Numbered from the stretch's first letter, positions 18,547 through 27,318 are shown. The stretch is 64,000 bases of DNA from Nocardia jinanensis (GCF_014645735.1 NZ_BMMH01000001.1:1-64000), one strand, 5' to 3'. The notes: generated from the sequence alone by a model not told the origin. Numbers and translations are program-made.

Positions 18547-18968
18547 GTGACGGCACCGCACGCCATGAAGTACTGCTCAGCGACCCCGAGGTCGTGGGCC
18601 GCCTACTGCAGCGAGCATGCGACGAGATCGACGGAGTCGAGCATGCCATCATGACCAGCCGCGACGGCCTCCTCATTGCCGCGAACAGGGAATCGAGCGG
18701 CCATCGATCCGCCGATACCATCGCGGTCCGTGCCTCGGCGATGGCCGCCGCCGGCGCCGGGATCGGCGACCACTTCACCCAGCTGGTATCCCATGGCCGG
18801 CTACAAGGCTCCATATTCGAGGCCGAACACGGCTGCGTCGGCGTTTTCCCGGTCAGCACCACACTGCTGCTCATCGTGACCAGCCGAATTTCGGTCAGTA
18901 TGGGCCGGTTCAGTGTTGCGGCCAAGAGAACACTGCAGTTACTGCAATCCTCCGACCCTGATCATTGA
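18543..18968 (+). CDS. Roadblock/LC7 domain protein 2
   Basis: 141 aa, ATG overlapping the stop of the preceding gene (ATGA), so translationally coupled. The Roadblock core is clear: VEHAIMTSRDGLLIAANRESS, DTIAVRASAMAAAGAGIGDHF, GRLQGSIFEAEHGCVGVFPV and LLLIVTSRISVSMGRF, similar to the CvnB/MglB family. Two Roadblock proteins in one operon may form a heterodimer. Partner GTPase not seen in the window. Confidence 0.8.
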   Translation: MSDGTARHEVLLSDPEVVGRLLQRACDEIDGVEHAIMTSRDGLLIAANRESSGHRSADTIAVRASAMAAAGAGIGDHFTQLVSHGRLQGSIFEAEHGCVGVFPVSTTLLLIVTSRISVSMGRFSVAAKRTLQLLQSSDPDH

Positions 18969-19001
18969 TCGCTGGATCTCGTCGGTAGTGTCCGGGCGCG
19001 C

Positions 19002-20333
19002 TCAGAGCGGCGCCTGTTCGCGAACGTACCGGAGCTCGCCGGCGATGACCGTGCCCAGGGCGCTGCCTTCACCCGCCTCGACGACGGCGGCCAAGGTATC
19101 GGATGCGGTGGGCATATCGGCTTCGACGACAGCGATATCGGCCAGCTTTCCCGGCGCCAGGGTACCGATCCGGTCCGCCATTCCCATGGCCGCGGCCCCA
19201 CCGGTGGTCACCGCGTCGAACAGTCGCCGATGGAGATCGCGCTCGCGGTAACCCTGTCTCCGCGCGATCCGGTACAACTCCCCCACATCGGCCAGCACAT
19301 CGAGGGAGGGACTCGAGGACAGCGAATCGGTGCCCACGGCAATGATATTTCCTTCCCGCAGATAGTCGGCGACCGGCGCTTCGTCCAGGCCGAGTACCGC
19401 GTTCGATCGAGGACACAGTGCCACGACCGTCCCCGTATCGCGCAGCGCGGCACGGTCGTCGGCATTCACGTAGATGCCGTGCGCGATATGTGTATGCGGG
19501 CCCAGCACACCCACCGATGCGGCATATGCCACCGGCCCTACTCCCGCACCGCCCTGGCGCAGCAACGCGAATTCGTCGTACCCCCAGCTCCGCCACCGAT
19601 CGGCGAGCGGGCCCGCGCCCGCCACCACATATTCGTGTTCGGCCGCGGATTCGGCGACGTGGATATGGCTGCGCAGCCCACGCTCTCGTGCCAGCGCGCT
19701 CAGGTCGGCGAGCACCTGGGTGTCGAGAGAGTACGGGGCGTGCGGCGAAAGCCCCACGGCCCGTGCGGCGGCGCCGCTCGCGTTGTCCAGGATCTCGACA
19801 GTCCGTTTCCGCCCGTGGCTCTGCCAGTCGGCGGCACGCAGGCTCATCACCTCCCAATAGGCGATTCCGTGCACCCGGCCGGCCCACAGTACGTCGAGAT
19901 TCTCCACGTGGGTGACGACGTCGCTGAGCGCTGTGGTACCACTGCGGATCACCGCATCCAAGCCGCGCTCCGCGGAAGCCCGCCAGTCGCCGCGCCGCCG
20001 GAAGTCCGCGGCGAACGCCGTCGACCACTCCTCGAAACTGCCGTAGATCCGCCTGCCCAGGGCAGCCATATCGGTGTACTGCAGATGCGCGTGGGCGTTC
20101 ACCAGCCCCGGAATCAGCGCACCCCGCCACTCCACCACCTCTGCCCGGGTGCCCAGCCCGCGTAAGACCTCCCGCAACGGGCCGACGGCGACGACGAGTT
20201 CACCCAGTACAGCGACCGCCCCGCGCCTGATGGCGAGACCATCTCCGGCCAGTACCCACGGGGCGGTGTGTACCGTGATCGGGGCACCGCGCACCCCGGT
20301 AACGGCTGCCGCGCAGCCGGTCACCAGAGCCAC
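19002..20333 (-). CDS. amidohydrolase (SAH/MTA/aminofutalosine deaminase family)
   Basis: 443 aa. Metal-dependent hydrolase of the COG0402 type: LIPGLVNAHAHLQY (first metal His pair), GLSPHAPYSLD, HIHVAES..EH, THIAHGIYVNADD, VALCPRSN and GTDSLSSSPSLD. These match enzymes that deaminate adenosine-type compounds (5'-methylthioadenosine, S-adenosylhomocysteine, 6-amino-6-deoxyfutalosine) and guanine-like bases. Last gene of a six-gene overlapping operon with an ECF transporter and an adenosylhomocysteinase-like protein, which favours an adenosine-derived substrate. It starts 13 bases inside the EcfT gene. Exact substrate is inference. Confidence 0.8.
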   Translation of the reverse strand: MALVTGCAAAVTGVRGAPITVHTAPWVLAGDGLAIRRGAVAVLGELVVAVGPLREVLRGLGTRAEVVEWRGALIPGLVNAHAHLQYTDMAALGRRIYGSFEEWSTAFAADFRRRGDWRASAERGLDAVIRSGTTALSDVVTHVENLDVLWAGRVHGIAYWEVMSLRAADWQSHGRKRTVEILDNASGAAARAVGLSPHAPYSLDTQVLADLSALARERGLRSHIHVAESAAEHEYVVAGAGPLADRWRSWGYDEFALLRQGGAGVGPVAYAASVGVLGPHTHIAHGIYVNADDRAALRDTGTVVALCPRSNAVLGLDEAPVADYLREGNIIAVGTDSLSSSPSLDVLADVGELYRIARRQGYRERDLHRRLFDAVTTGGAAAMGMADRIGTLAPGKLADIAVVEADMPTASDTLAAVVEAGEGSALGTVIAGELRYVREQAPL

Positions 20334-21136
20334 AACCCGGGCATACGACCGGTCACCTTCGCCACGGTGACGGCGCCCGCCACGCCGATGAACAGCGCCA
20401 GCACGGCCCGATCGGCGTTGTCGAAACGCAATACACGCAGCCAGGTCCGGCGGCCGGTGCCGAACCCGCGCAGATCGAGCGCATCGGCGATATCCTCCGC
20501 TTCGACGAACGCACCGACGGTAACCGGCACGATCAGCGGCTGGAGCTCCCGGACCCGGCGTACCGGATTGCGAGTCGCGGACACTTCGTACCCGCGCAAT
20601 CGCTGAGCCGCGATGGTCTCGCGCAGGTTGGCGGCGATGGTCGGCAGGAACCGGAAGGTCAGATCGATGGCGTACGCGAACCGCGCGGGTACGCCCAGAC
20701 GTGCGAAAGCAACCGAGAGGTCACCGGGCCGCACCGCGAACGCCAAGGGAAAACCGGTCAGCGCGATGGCCAGGAAGCGCAGCACCATCACCACGGTGTA
20801 CGAAACCGACGCCGTCGACACGGAGATATCGAGCAGCGGCAATCTGAACAGTTCTGTCGCCGTACTGCCGTATTGCCGGGCACCGACGATGAGACCGTTG
20901 ATGCCCGCCAGCAGGAATACGAAGATCCCGACCGTGATCCAGTTGGCTCGGACAGCGTGGAACGGAATCCGGGCGGACGCGTAGAACCCGAGGGCGAGCA
21001 CCGCGGCGACGGCCATCAGCCGCAGATCCCGGATCTGTGTCACGGCGAGCACCGTCAGGGCGGGGACCAGGATCAGGACACGGGGGTCGCGCCGGCCGAG
21101 GAACGAGTCACCCGCCAGGTAGCGTGGCGCCTCCAT
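20321..21136 (-). CDS. ECF transporter transmembrane protein EcfT
   Basis: 271 aa from ATG 21136, one base overlapping the upstream stop. Five or so hydrophobic helices, then the diagnostic EcfT coupling region with two short Arg-containing motifs: LRETIAAQRLRGYEV and ALDLRGFGTGRR, both of the A-x-x-x-RG type that contact the ATPases. Forms the energy-coupling module with the two-domain ATPase and the S component encoded immediately upstream. Confidence 0.85.
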   Translation of the reverse strand: MEAPRYLAGDSFLGRRDPRVLILVPALTVLAVTQIRDLRLMAVAAVLALGFYASARIPFHAVRANWITVGIFVFLLAGINGLIVGARQYGSTATELFRLPLLDISVSTASVSYTVVMVLRFLAIALTGFPLAFAVRPGDLSVAFARLGVPARFAYAIDLTFRFLPTIAANLRETIAAQRLRGYEVSATRNPVRRVRELQPLIVPVTVGAFVEAEDIADALDLRGFGTGRRTWLRVLRFDNADRAVLALFIGVAGAVTVAKVTGRMPGLWLW

Positions 21137-21696
21137 CAGCGTCCGGCACGGCGGGCCAGCGGCTGCCAGGCTCTGTCCAGCACCGGAACCAAGAGCAGTG
21201 ACACCAGGCCGGTGGTGGCGACTGCGGGGAGATACGCTCCGGTGAACCAATACACGAATGTGTGGCCGAGCAGAACCTCGGTGATGGTGAACGCCAGACC
21301 GGCGACGACCGCGACGACGGTCAACCCGGCCAACCGGACAACCTTGCCGGTCCGACCGGCCGGCTCGGGCAGATAGTGCGCGAGCAGCGCGGCGAACAGG
21401 CCCACGAGCCCATTGGCCAGGCTCCAGTTCCAGAAAGTGAGGAAGCCGAAACCCTGGATCTGGTCCACCACCGCGGTACCCACCAATCCGGTGAACAGCC
21501 CCGCGATCGGTCCGAACCTGATGCCGACGAACGCGACGATGGCAAGCGCCGGCCGGATCGCGACATTGGCGGTACCCGGGATGATGAAGCTGAACGTCCC
21601 CAGCGCACCGTAGAGCGCGGCGCCGACGGCGCCGAACACCACGGTGCGTGAGTCGACGCTCCACAGCCGGGTGGCTGCGGTTCTGCTGACTGTCAT
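21136..21696 (-). CDS. ECF transporter S component (UPF0397/PF07155-like)
   Basis: 186 aa from ATG 21696. Substrate-capture membrane protein with about six helices; the segment NVAIRPALAIVAFVGIRFGPIAGLFTGLVGTAVVD followed by WNWSLANGLVGLFAALL is the pattern of UPF0397-type S components. It overlaps the ATPase gene upstream (ATG inside its end) and the EcfT gene downstream by one base. The ligand is unknown; operon context points to a nucleoside- or sulfur-metabolite-like compound rather than a classical vitamin. Confidence 0.8.
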   Translation of the reverse strand: MTVSRTAATRLWSVDSRTVVFGAVGAALYGALGTFSFIIPGTANVAIRPALAIVAFVGIRFGPIAGLFTGLVGTAVVDQIQGFGFLTFWNWSLANGLVGLFAALLAHYLPEPAGRTGKVVRLAGLTVVAVVAGLAFTITEVLLGHTFVYWFTGAYLPAVATTGLVSLLLVPVLDRAWQPLARRAGR

Positions 21697-23393
21697 ATGT
21701 TCTGCTCCACTGGGGATTCGGGTGAGTTCCGGACGGATGGGGTGTCGTCGCTCGCGAGCGGGCGGCCGAGGCGCCGGGCGAGTTCGTGCGGCGAGGGGAT
21801 CGGACCCGGCAGCGTCGCGGCCGCCCGGGCCGCGCGCACATAGTCGGTTTCGCGCAGCACTGCGTATCCGTTCGAGTCGGTTGACCCGGTGTGCCACAAC
21901 GATTCGTCGTGGACGATGTCGTACGGGGTGCCGTCGGCGCGCAACGCACCGTCCGCGACGACCAGCACCCGGTCCGAGCGCCACAGGGCCAGATCGATGT
22001 CATGCGTGATGAGATAGACGCTGTCGATATCGGACAGAGCCGAGATCTCATCGAGGAAGTGGCCCGACGAACGCTGGTCCTGGCCCGCGGTGGGCTCGTC
22101 GAGGATCAGCGTGCGCGGACGCAATGTCAACGCCAGTGCCAGGGCCAGCCTGCGCTGCTGACCGAACGACAGTGTCCGAGGCGGCCTGTCCAGGATGCCC
22201 GGTTCATCCGATAGCCCCACCGCGGCCAGTGCCCGCGCCGAGATCTCGTCGATATCACCGGCCTCCGCACCGAGATTGCGCGGGCCGAAGGCGAGTTCGT
22301 CGGCGACCGTGGCGGCGAAGAACGCCTGGGCCGGATTCTGGAAGAGGTAACCGATCAGTGCGGCCATCTCCGCGGCCGGGTACTCGTCGACCGGCCGGTC
22401 CTCGAGCTCGACATCGCCGGCCAGCACGTCCACCAGCCCCACCGCGGCGCGCAACAGCGTCGACTTCCCCGCTCCGTTAAGGCCCAGTACCGCGATGCGT
22501 TGTCCGGTCAGTAGTTCCGTGCTCACATTCTGGAGAACCGGGACCGTCCGATATCCCAACTGTGCACCCGAATATCGCAGCCGGGCCCCACCCGGGCGGC
22601 GGCCGGGCGGGTGCCGCTGCGACGTCAGGACCTCGGCGCGTGCGACCAGAGTGTCGAACGGTAACCGCACCGCATCCGGGTCCGCGACGCGCAGGAATCC
22701 CGCCGAATCGCCGGAGTAGGTGATCTGCCCGTGCTCCAGGTGGATCACTTGGTCCGGATCGATGGGTACGACCTCGTCGACCCGGTGCTCGATCACGATG
22801 CCGGCGCCGCCGCCGTCCACGTAGTCACGCAGCGCACGCAGCACCCCGACAGCGGCGTCGGGGTCCAGATTGGCCAGTGGTTCGTCGACGATGATCACCC
22901 GGGGCCGGAGCACCAGGATTCCGGCCAGCGCCACGAGTTGTAGTTGGCCGCCCGATAATTCGTGGGTGGCCGCATGCAGCAGTTCGTCCGGAATATCGAG
23001 TGTTTCGGCGACCTGTCGCACGCGGGCTCGGATCTGATCCGGAGCGAGCCCGCGATTCTCCAGACCGAACGCCAGATCGGCGAGCACCGAATGCCCGACG
23101 ACCTGTTTGGCCGGATCCTGGAGCAGGGTACCCACGGTTTCCGAGATCTGGCGAATGCTCAGATCTTCGGCGGCGAGGCCGGCCACCGTGACACTACCGG
23201 TGACTTCCGCACTATAGGCATGCGGGACCAGACCGTTCACCACCCGCATCAGCGTGCTTTTCCCGCATCCCGACGGCCCCGTCACCAGCGTCAGCTGCCC
23301 CGGTTCGAGCCGCAGGCTCGCACCGCTGAGCGCCGGCCGGCTACCCGCGGCGTAGGTGACCGAGACGTTGTCGAGGGTGATCAGCGCGCTCAA
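21693..23393 (-). CDS. two-domain ECF ATPase (EcfA1-EcfA2 fusion)
   Basis: 566 aa with two complete ABC ATPase domains, as in YkoD-type proteins. Domain 1: Walker A GPSGCGKST at 39-47, signature LSGGQ at 146-150, Walker B VIIVDEP. Domain 2: Walker A GLNGAGKST at 304-312, altered signature LSFGQ, Walker B TLILDEP. About 60 residues of tail follow. Energises uptake with the EcfT and S components. ATG overlaps the stop of the preceding gene. Confidence 0.9.
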   Translation of the reverse strand: MSALITLDNVSVTYAAGSRPALSGASLRLEPGQLTLVTGPSGCGKSTLMRVVNGLVPHAYSAEVTGSVTVAGLAAEDLSIRQISETVGTLLQDPAKQVVGHSVLADLAFGLENRGLAPDQIRARVRQVAETLDIPDELLHAATHELSGGQLQLVALAGILVLRPRVIIVDEPLANLDPDAAVGVLRALRDYVDGGGAGIVIEHRVDEVVPIDPDQVIHLEHGQITYSGDSAGFLRVADPDAVRLPFDTLVARAEVLTSQRHPPGRRPGGARLRYSGAQLGYRTVPVLQNVSTELLTGQRIAVLGLNGAGKSTLLRAAVGLVDVLAGDVELEDRPVDEYPAAEMAALIGYLFQNPAQAFFAATVADELAFGPRNLGAEAGDIDEISARALAAVGLSDEPGILDRPPRTLSFGQQRRLALALALTLRPRTLILDEPTAGQDQRSSGHFLDEISALSDIDSVYLITHDIDLALWRSDRVLVVADGALRADGTPYDIVHDESLWHTGSTDSNGYAVLRETDYVRAARAAATLPGPIPSPHELARRLGRPLASDDTPSVRNSPESPVEQNI

Positions 23394-24607
23394 CGGGCCT
23401 GCCCGCCGATATCGATACGGATTCCGGCGCTGTCGAGTTTCGCCCGCGCCACCCGTGCGTCGGCTGTATCCGGTAGCGGATGCACGCCGACGGCCAGCTC
23501 CTCGCCCCGTGTAGCCAGATGTTCGACGGCCAGTAACTGGACGCCGAAGGACAGATCCATGATCTCGATCGGATTACCCTCTCCCGCTGTGCAGTTGATG
23601 CATCCCCCGTTGTCGAGGACGAGGATCGTGCGCCCGTTGGGCAGCAGAAATTGCTCGACGCGGTCGGCGACGGTGCGCCTGGCCGCACCCGCGTCCAGCA
23701 CCGCCGCGATCGCGATCTCCTGATCGACACCGCCCGCCACCGCCACCGCGGCTCCGTCGGGCAGTGCCAGCAGATGCTCGATATCCACGGTGTGCGCGAA
23801 TCCGGTCGCGGAGATCAGCAGATCGGCATCCGCCGCAGCCTCGGCCAGGGGCGCGACTCGATAGCCGGCGTGCACCGCCTCCAGCGCTTTCACCGGATCG
23901 ATCTCGGCGACAGTGACCGTCGCGCCGAGGGCGCTCGCCGAGCGCGCCACACCGCGGCCGACATACCCGTATCCGGCGACAGCGACCAGTTTGCCGGTCA
24001 GCGCGACTCCCAGCAGGTCGGCGATGGTGCACACGGTCGACTGGCCGGTGCCGTACTCGTTGTCGAACAAGGTTTTGCTGCGGGCGTCGTTGGCCGCGAT
24101 CACCGGAAGCCGCAATCGGCCTTCGCGCTCCATTTCCCGAAGCGGCCGCAGCCCGCTGGTCGTCTCCTCCGACGCCCCGATCGTCGAGTCCAGGACGTCG
24201 CTGTGCTCCGCATGCGCCAACCGGATCATGCGTGCGCCGTCGTCGACGATGATGTGATGGCGGCGGTTCACGAATTCCAGCGCCTGCCGGCGTTCGGTTG
24301 CCGAATCGGCGTCGGATCGAGCGAATACGCAGATACCGGCCCGGACCAGCGCGGCCGCGATATCGTCGCGCGTGTTCACCGCGCGACAGACCACCGAGAC
24401 ATCGGCTCCGGCCCGGGCGAGGCTCAGTGCCAGGTTGGCGGTTTTGGGTTCCAGAACCAGCGAAAGCCCGATCCGCAGGCCGGCGACAGTACGAGCGCGG
24501 TGCAACTCGTCACCGAGAGCGGTCGTCACCGGCATGAAACGCCGGGCCCAGTCGATCTTCTCCTGTCCCCTCGGCCACAACCCGGAATCGCGTACCCAGG
24601 TGGTCAC
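23390..24607 (-). CDS. adenosylhomocysteinase-like protein lacking two catalytic His
   Basis: 405 aa from GTG 24607, overlapping the upstream stop as GTGA. The S-adenosylhomocysteine hydrolase fold is evident: VDDG (121-124), SEETTSG (146-152), NDARSKTLFDNEYG (173-186, with the Lys and Asp of the active enzyme at 178 and 182), NAD-binding GYGYVGRG (212-219). By eye, the two catalytic histidines of true SahH (in GHFD and MGHP) are replaced: AGGVDQEI at 291-298 has Gly and GEGNPIEIM at 342-350 has Asn. So it probably performs a related but different NAD-dependent reaction. Encoded with an ECF transporter and a deaminase-family amidohydrolase. Confidence 0.75.
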   Translation of the reverse strand: MTTWVRDSGLWPRGQEKIDWARRFMPVTTALGDELHRARTVAGLRIGLSLVLEPKTANLALSLARAGADVSVVCRAVNTRDDIAAALVRAGICVFARSDADSATERRQALEFVNRRHHIIVDDGARMIRLAHAEHSDVLDSTIGASEETTSGLRPLREMEREGRLRLPVIAANDARSKTLFDNEYGTGQSTVCTIADLLGVALTGKLVAVAGYGYVGRGVARSASALGATVTVAEIDPVKALEAVHAGYRVAPLAEAAADADLLISATGFAHTVDIEHLLALPDGAAVAVAGGVDQEIAIAAVLDAGAARRTVADRVEQFLLPNGRTILVLDNGGCINCTAGEGNPIEIMDLSFGVQLLAVEHLATRGEELAVGVHPLPDTADARVARAKLDSAGIRIDIGGQAR

Positions 24608-25434
24608 GTCGTCAGCACTTCGGCGAGTTCCGCTTCGGCACGGACGTACCCGACAGTGGCGAGTAGCACGGTGTAGAGCGCCCGCAGCTCGGCGGTGGCG
24701 GTGTCCAGCGCATCCGGGGTCGGCGCCTGGACCACGAAACACGCACGTGGACCGGCTAATTCGGTAAGATCGCGCACTGTCGCGCCCCGCTCCGCGGGCA
24801 GCACAACACCTGAATGTTCCGGGCGGGCGGCGTCGACCACGATCAGCGGACGTTGCGCGGCGACCGCCGCGCCGGGGTCGAACGGCGGGTGGTCGCTACC
24901 GGTGACGACGACGACATCGATGCCGACCGGAATACTCTGCGGCTCACCGAGGGGCCGCACCGGCACCCCGTGACGCCGGGCGAGGTCCACCAATTCGATC
25001 GAGTTCCGACCAGCGATCTCGAGCCGGCCGCCGATCCGTGTCAGCGCACCCGCCAGCGCGTCGGCGACCGGGCCGGTACCCAGCAGCAAGAATCGCGTGC
25101 CGGGTAACAGCAGGTTCGTCTCCCGCGCGAATGCGCGCAATACCAGATCGGCCCAGGCCCGTGTCTCGTACCCCGTGACCACGGGCGATGCGGCGAAGGT
25201 ATCCCGGTCGACGACCAGTTTCTCCCGTTCGCCCGGCGTAGACGCCGGACCCGTGCCCGGCACCGTGGACCACAGCGCCGTGACGGCGGCGGCCGTCACG
25301 GCGCCGAGCGACGGATCGACAACCGGACGACCGGAATATCGGCCCGCGATGGGACGGGCAGACACCCGCGCCATCGCCGCCCGGATACTCGGCGCACGAA
25401 ACCAGAACTGAGACACAGGGTTTGTTATATCCAT
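24604..25434 (-). CDS. Rossmann-fold protein, unknown (SahH-domain-like)
   Basis: 276 aa from ATG 25434, first gene of the ECF operon. The central block FLLLGTGPVADALAGALTRIGGRLEIAG followed by IDVVVVTGSDHPPFDPGAAVAAQRPLIVVD is a dinucleotide-binding domain arranged like the NAD domain of adenosylhomocysteinase-type dehydrogenases; the rest has no recognised family. It overlaps the adenosylhomocysteinase-like gene (GTGA), suggesting the two gene products work together, possibly as subunits. Function not assigned. Confidence 0.65.
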   Translation of the reverse strand: MDITNPVSQFWFRAPSIRAAMARVSARPIAGRYSGRPVVDPSLGAVTAAAVTALWSTVPGTGPASTPGEREKLVVDRDTFAASPVVTGYETRAWADLVLRAFARETNLLLPGTRFLLLGTGPVADALAGALTRIGGRLEIAGRNSIELVDLARRHGVPVRPLGEPQSIPVGIDVVVVTGSDHPPFDPGAAVAAQRPLIVVDAARPEHSGVVLPAERGATVRDLTELAGPRACFVVQAPTPDALDTATAELRALYTVLLATVGYVRAEAELAEVLTT

Positions 25435-25440
25435 CGTCGT

Positions 25441-25490
25441 GCACCTGCGACGACAGTTAACCTCGCGGTGACCACAACCCTCGCAGGCAC
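25441..25490 (-). promoter_or_regulatory. leader hairpin that could mask the ribosome-binding site of the ECF operon
   Basis: In the minus-strand RNA, GUGCCUGCGA (25490-25481) can pair with UCGCAGGUGC (25450-25441) over 10 bp (two G-U pairs) around a 30-base loop. The 3' arm contains AGGUG, the only Shine-Dalgarno-like sequence before the ATG at 25434. No U-tract follows, so it does not look like a terminator. Translational control is inferred. Confidence 0.45.
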
Positions 25491-26113
25491 TATCCGGCTG
25501 CGTCACGAGCCGCCGCGACTCCGGCGTCATAACTGTCGACCACGCGCCCGGTACCCGGTTCATACCGCGACCCGAGAGCTCCGGGTTCGTAGGTCATGAA
25601 GACGACGTCGGGCCGCCCACCGTTGTACTTGGCGTAGGTGCCGTAGTCCCATCCCTCGGGGGCGTATTGATCGTCCCAGGGCAGGCGGGCGGTGGGTTTG
25701 AACCCGCAGAAGGAGTAGAGGTCGGGAAGGACAGTATCGAAGCAGTTGAGAATCCGGCCGCCCAGCGACACTCGTACGCCCAGGAGCGCACTGGAGACAT
25801 GCGGATAGTTTCCGTCCTTGTGCGCCCAGAGCGACAGGAGTTCGTCACCGCGAAGCGCTCCACCGGCCTTGCCGTCGTCGGTGACGAACAGCCGCATGTT
25901 CCGATATTCCTCCAGGCTGTGCACGTTCACCGATGCCGAGTATCGGCTGCTGTCCTTCAGCGCCTGCATCTGCGCCTGGAAGTAATCGGCGTCGGCAGGA
26001 CTCATCTCGTACACATCAGGGGTGCTGCGCCCATGTTGTCGCAGGAACGCGGCATACTCCTCCGAGAGAGTGTGCTTCGCGACCGGGTGGACCTCGCGGT
26101 CCCCGAATTTCAG
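25490..26113 (-). CDS. toxin-like C-terminal domain protein, GNAT-like (start uncertain)
   Basis: About 207 aa if read from CTG 26113; the frame itself stays open to a TTG at 26434. The C-terminal half (MRLFVTDDGKAGGALRG...ELLSLWAHKDGNYPHVSSALLG...GGRILNCFDTVLPDLYSFCGFKP...PDVVFMTYEP) has the strand-helix order and LYSFCGF end of GNAT-like folds, and similar modules occur as C-terminal domains of phage or polymorphic-toxin proteins. Third-position GC is high only downstream of 26113; upstream the coding signal switches to the 51-aa frame at 26110-26265. So this is either a coupled gene with an unusual CTG start (CTGA overlap) or the distal half of a frameshifted gene. Function unproven. Confidence 0.5.
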   Translation of the reverse strand: MKFGDREVHPVAKHTLSEEYAAFLRQHGRSTPDVYEMSPADADYFQAQMQALKDSSRYSASVNVHSLEEYRNMRLFVTDDGKAGGALRGDELLSLWAHKDGNYPHVSSALLGVRVSLGGRILNCFDTVLPDLYSFCGFKPTARLPWDDQYAPEGWDYGTYAKYNGGRPDVVFMTYEPGALGSRYEPGTGRVVDSYDAGVAAARDAAG

Positions 26114-26265
26114 AACCCGAAGGTCTGCGCCATATGAATCGCCTCGTCCGTCCACCTCTGCTCGATCAGACGCCGGTCCTGCTCCGGCAGCTCGGGGCTC
26201 CACCCCAGCGTCTTCCAGAACTCTTCCCGTTCGCTTCGGGTCAACTCCGGTATCGGATCTGTCAT
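26110..26265 (-). CDS. 51-aa open frame, probable N-terminal part of the toxin-like gene
   Basis: ATG 26265 with an AAAGGGG ribosome-binding site, 51 aa (TDPIPELTRSEREEFWKTLG...). About 80% of codons end in G or C, against about 40% in the overlapping frame, so this frame is the coding one. Its TGA overlaps the CTG of the next frame. Joined across one frameshift the two would give a continuous protein of about 260 aa. A further frame with a GAAAGGA-led TTG at 26434 covers 26266-26434 and could be an unrelated short N-terminal piece. Confidence 0.45.
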   Translation of the reverse strand: MTDPIPELTRSEREEFWKTLGWSPELPEQDRRLIEQRWTDEAIHMAQTFGF

Positions 26266-26434
26266 ATCGGATCCCCTTTCTTGCTTCGTGGTCGTTCCCA
26301 GTGTGAGTCCCACTTGCGCTCTCCAGCTTCGCACTGGTCTGTCTGAGAGAATTTTCGGCAGCGCCGGCGGTAGTACTCACAGCGTTCTTCAACCGGTCGA
26401 AAACCAGCTTCAGGCCGGGTGGCAATTTGCTCAA

Positions 26435-26982
26435 GAAGATCCTTTCGCCAGCATGATCTGGAGTGCTCGACGCTCGTACGACACGACAAGGACCGCGGAG
26501 GGGATTACACAGCTCGAATCAACCGCGTTTTCGGAACAGGGGGCAGCGACGCCCCTCCCCGTCGAAAGACGGACGGAAATACTGCCGGGTCGGCAAGAAT
26601 GTCCGCGTCGAATTCCCCTCCGCCGCAGAGACGATGCTAGGCACCCGTCGGCCGCGCTGGGCGAATCATGATCAGTGTGAATGCAATTGACTCATGAGCG
26701 ACCCGACGGGTGTATCCACCGGGCTCCGGCATACGACTTCGGAATCCCACCGATAACGGGAAACTCTGCAAGGTGAGGATGTGGCACCCCGACCCGGCAC
26801 ATCCCGGTGCCCGACCGGCATGGGTGCGGCTGAACTACCACGAATCACACTGCCGCGCACTGTCATTGATCACATATTTCGACCGAGTCCTCCCCGGGCT
26901 GCCTATGATTCGATCGGCCGGAGAATTCCGGCCCACGAATTACCCCCTCGCTTGTTCCGGGGGTCGGAGAGGCTGGCAGAAA
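26435..26982. other. lower-GC intergenic region
   Basis: About 550 bases of lower GC content than the surroundings, between the leftward toxin-like gene and a rightward secreted-protein gene. No gene with family support; both promoters presumably lie here. Confidence 0.4.
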
Positions 26983-27318
26983 ATGACAGGAAATGGCCTG
27001 GTCAAGGCGATGAGTGTGGTGGCGTTCAGTGCGCTGCCCTTGGCCGCGACCGTTGTTATCGCGGGTCCGTCCGCCGCCGAAGCCGCTCCCCGGCAAGCCA
27101 CACCGGTAGCCGGCATTCCACTGCAGAAGAGCGAGGACATCGCCACCAATCCGCACGCCCTGATACCCGATCCGGTGCTGAACGGCTCGTCCGCGGGCGG
27201 TTCGGTCGGTTCCGCCGTCGGGTCGGCAACCGGATCCGGCGGCTCGCTCCTCGGCTCCGTGATCGGCGCCCTCGTCGGCTATTTTCACCCCGAGGTGATC
27301 CCGCAGGTTCTGCCCTGA
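26983..27318 (+). CDS. small secreted Gly/Ser-rich protein
   Basis: 111 aa from ATG 26983. Residues 1-36 are a signal peptide (KAMSVVAFSALPLAATVVIAG then SAAEA). The mature part has a short polar region, then a Gly/Ser repeat stretch (GSSAGGSVGSAVGSATGSGG) and a hydrophobic SLLGSVIGALVGYF end. Layout resembles small exported proteins of mycolata with a Gly-zipper-like tail that may insert in a membrane. No known family. Confidence 0.6.
   Translation: MTGNGLVKAMSVVAFSALPLAATVVIAGPSAAEAAPRQATPVAGIPLQKSEDIATNPHALIPDPVLNGSSAGGSVGSAVGSATGSGGSLLGSVIGALVGYFHPEVIPQVLP

Noticed and set aside
25441..25490. Intrinsic terminator for the toxin-like gene
   Set aside because: The 30-base loop and missing U-tract make a terminator unlikely; reported as a leader hairpin.
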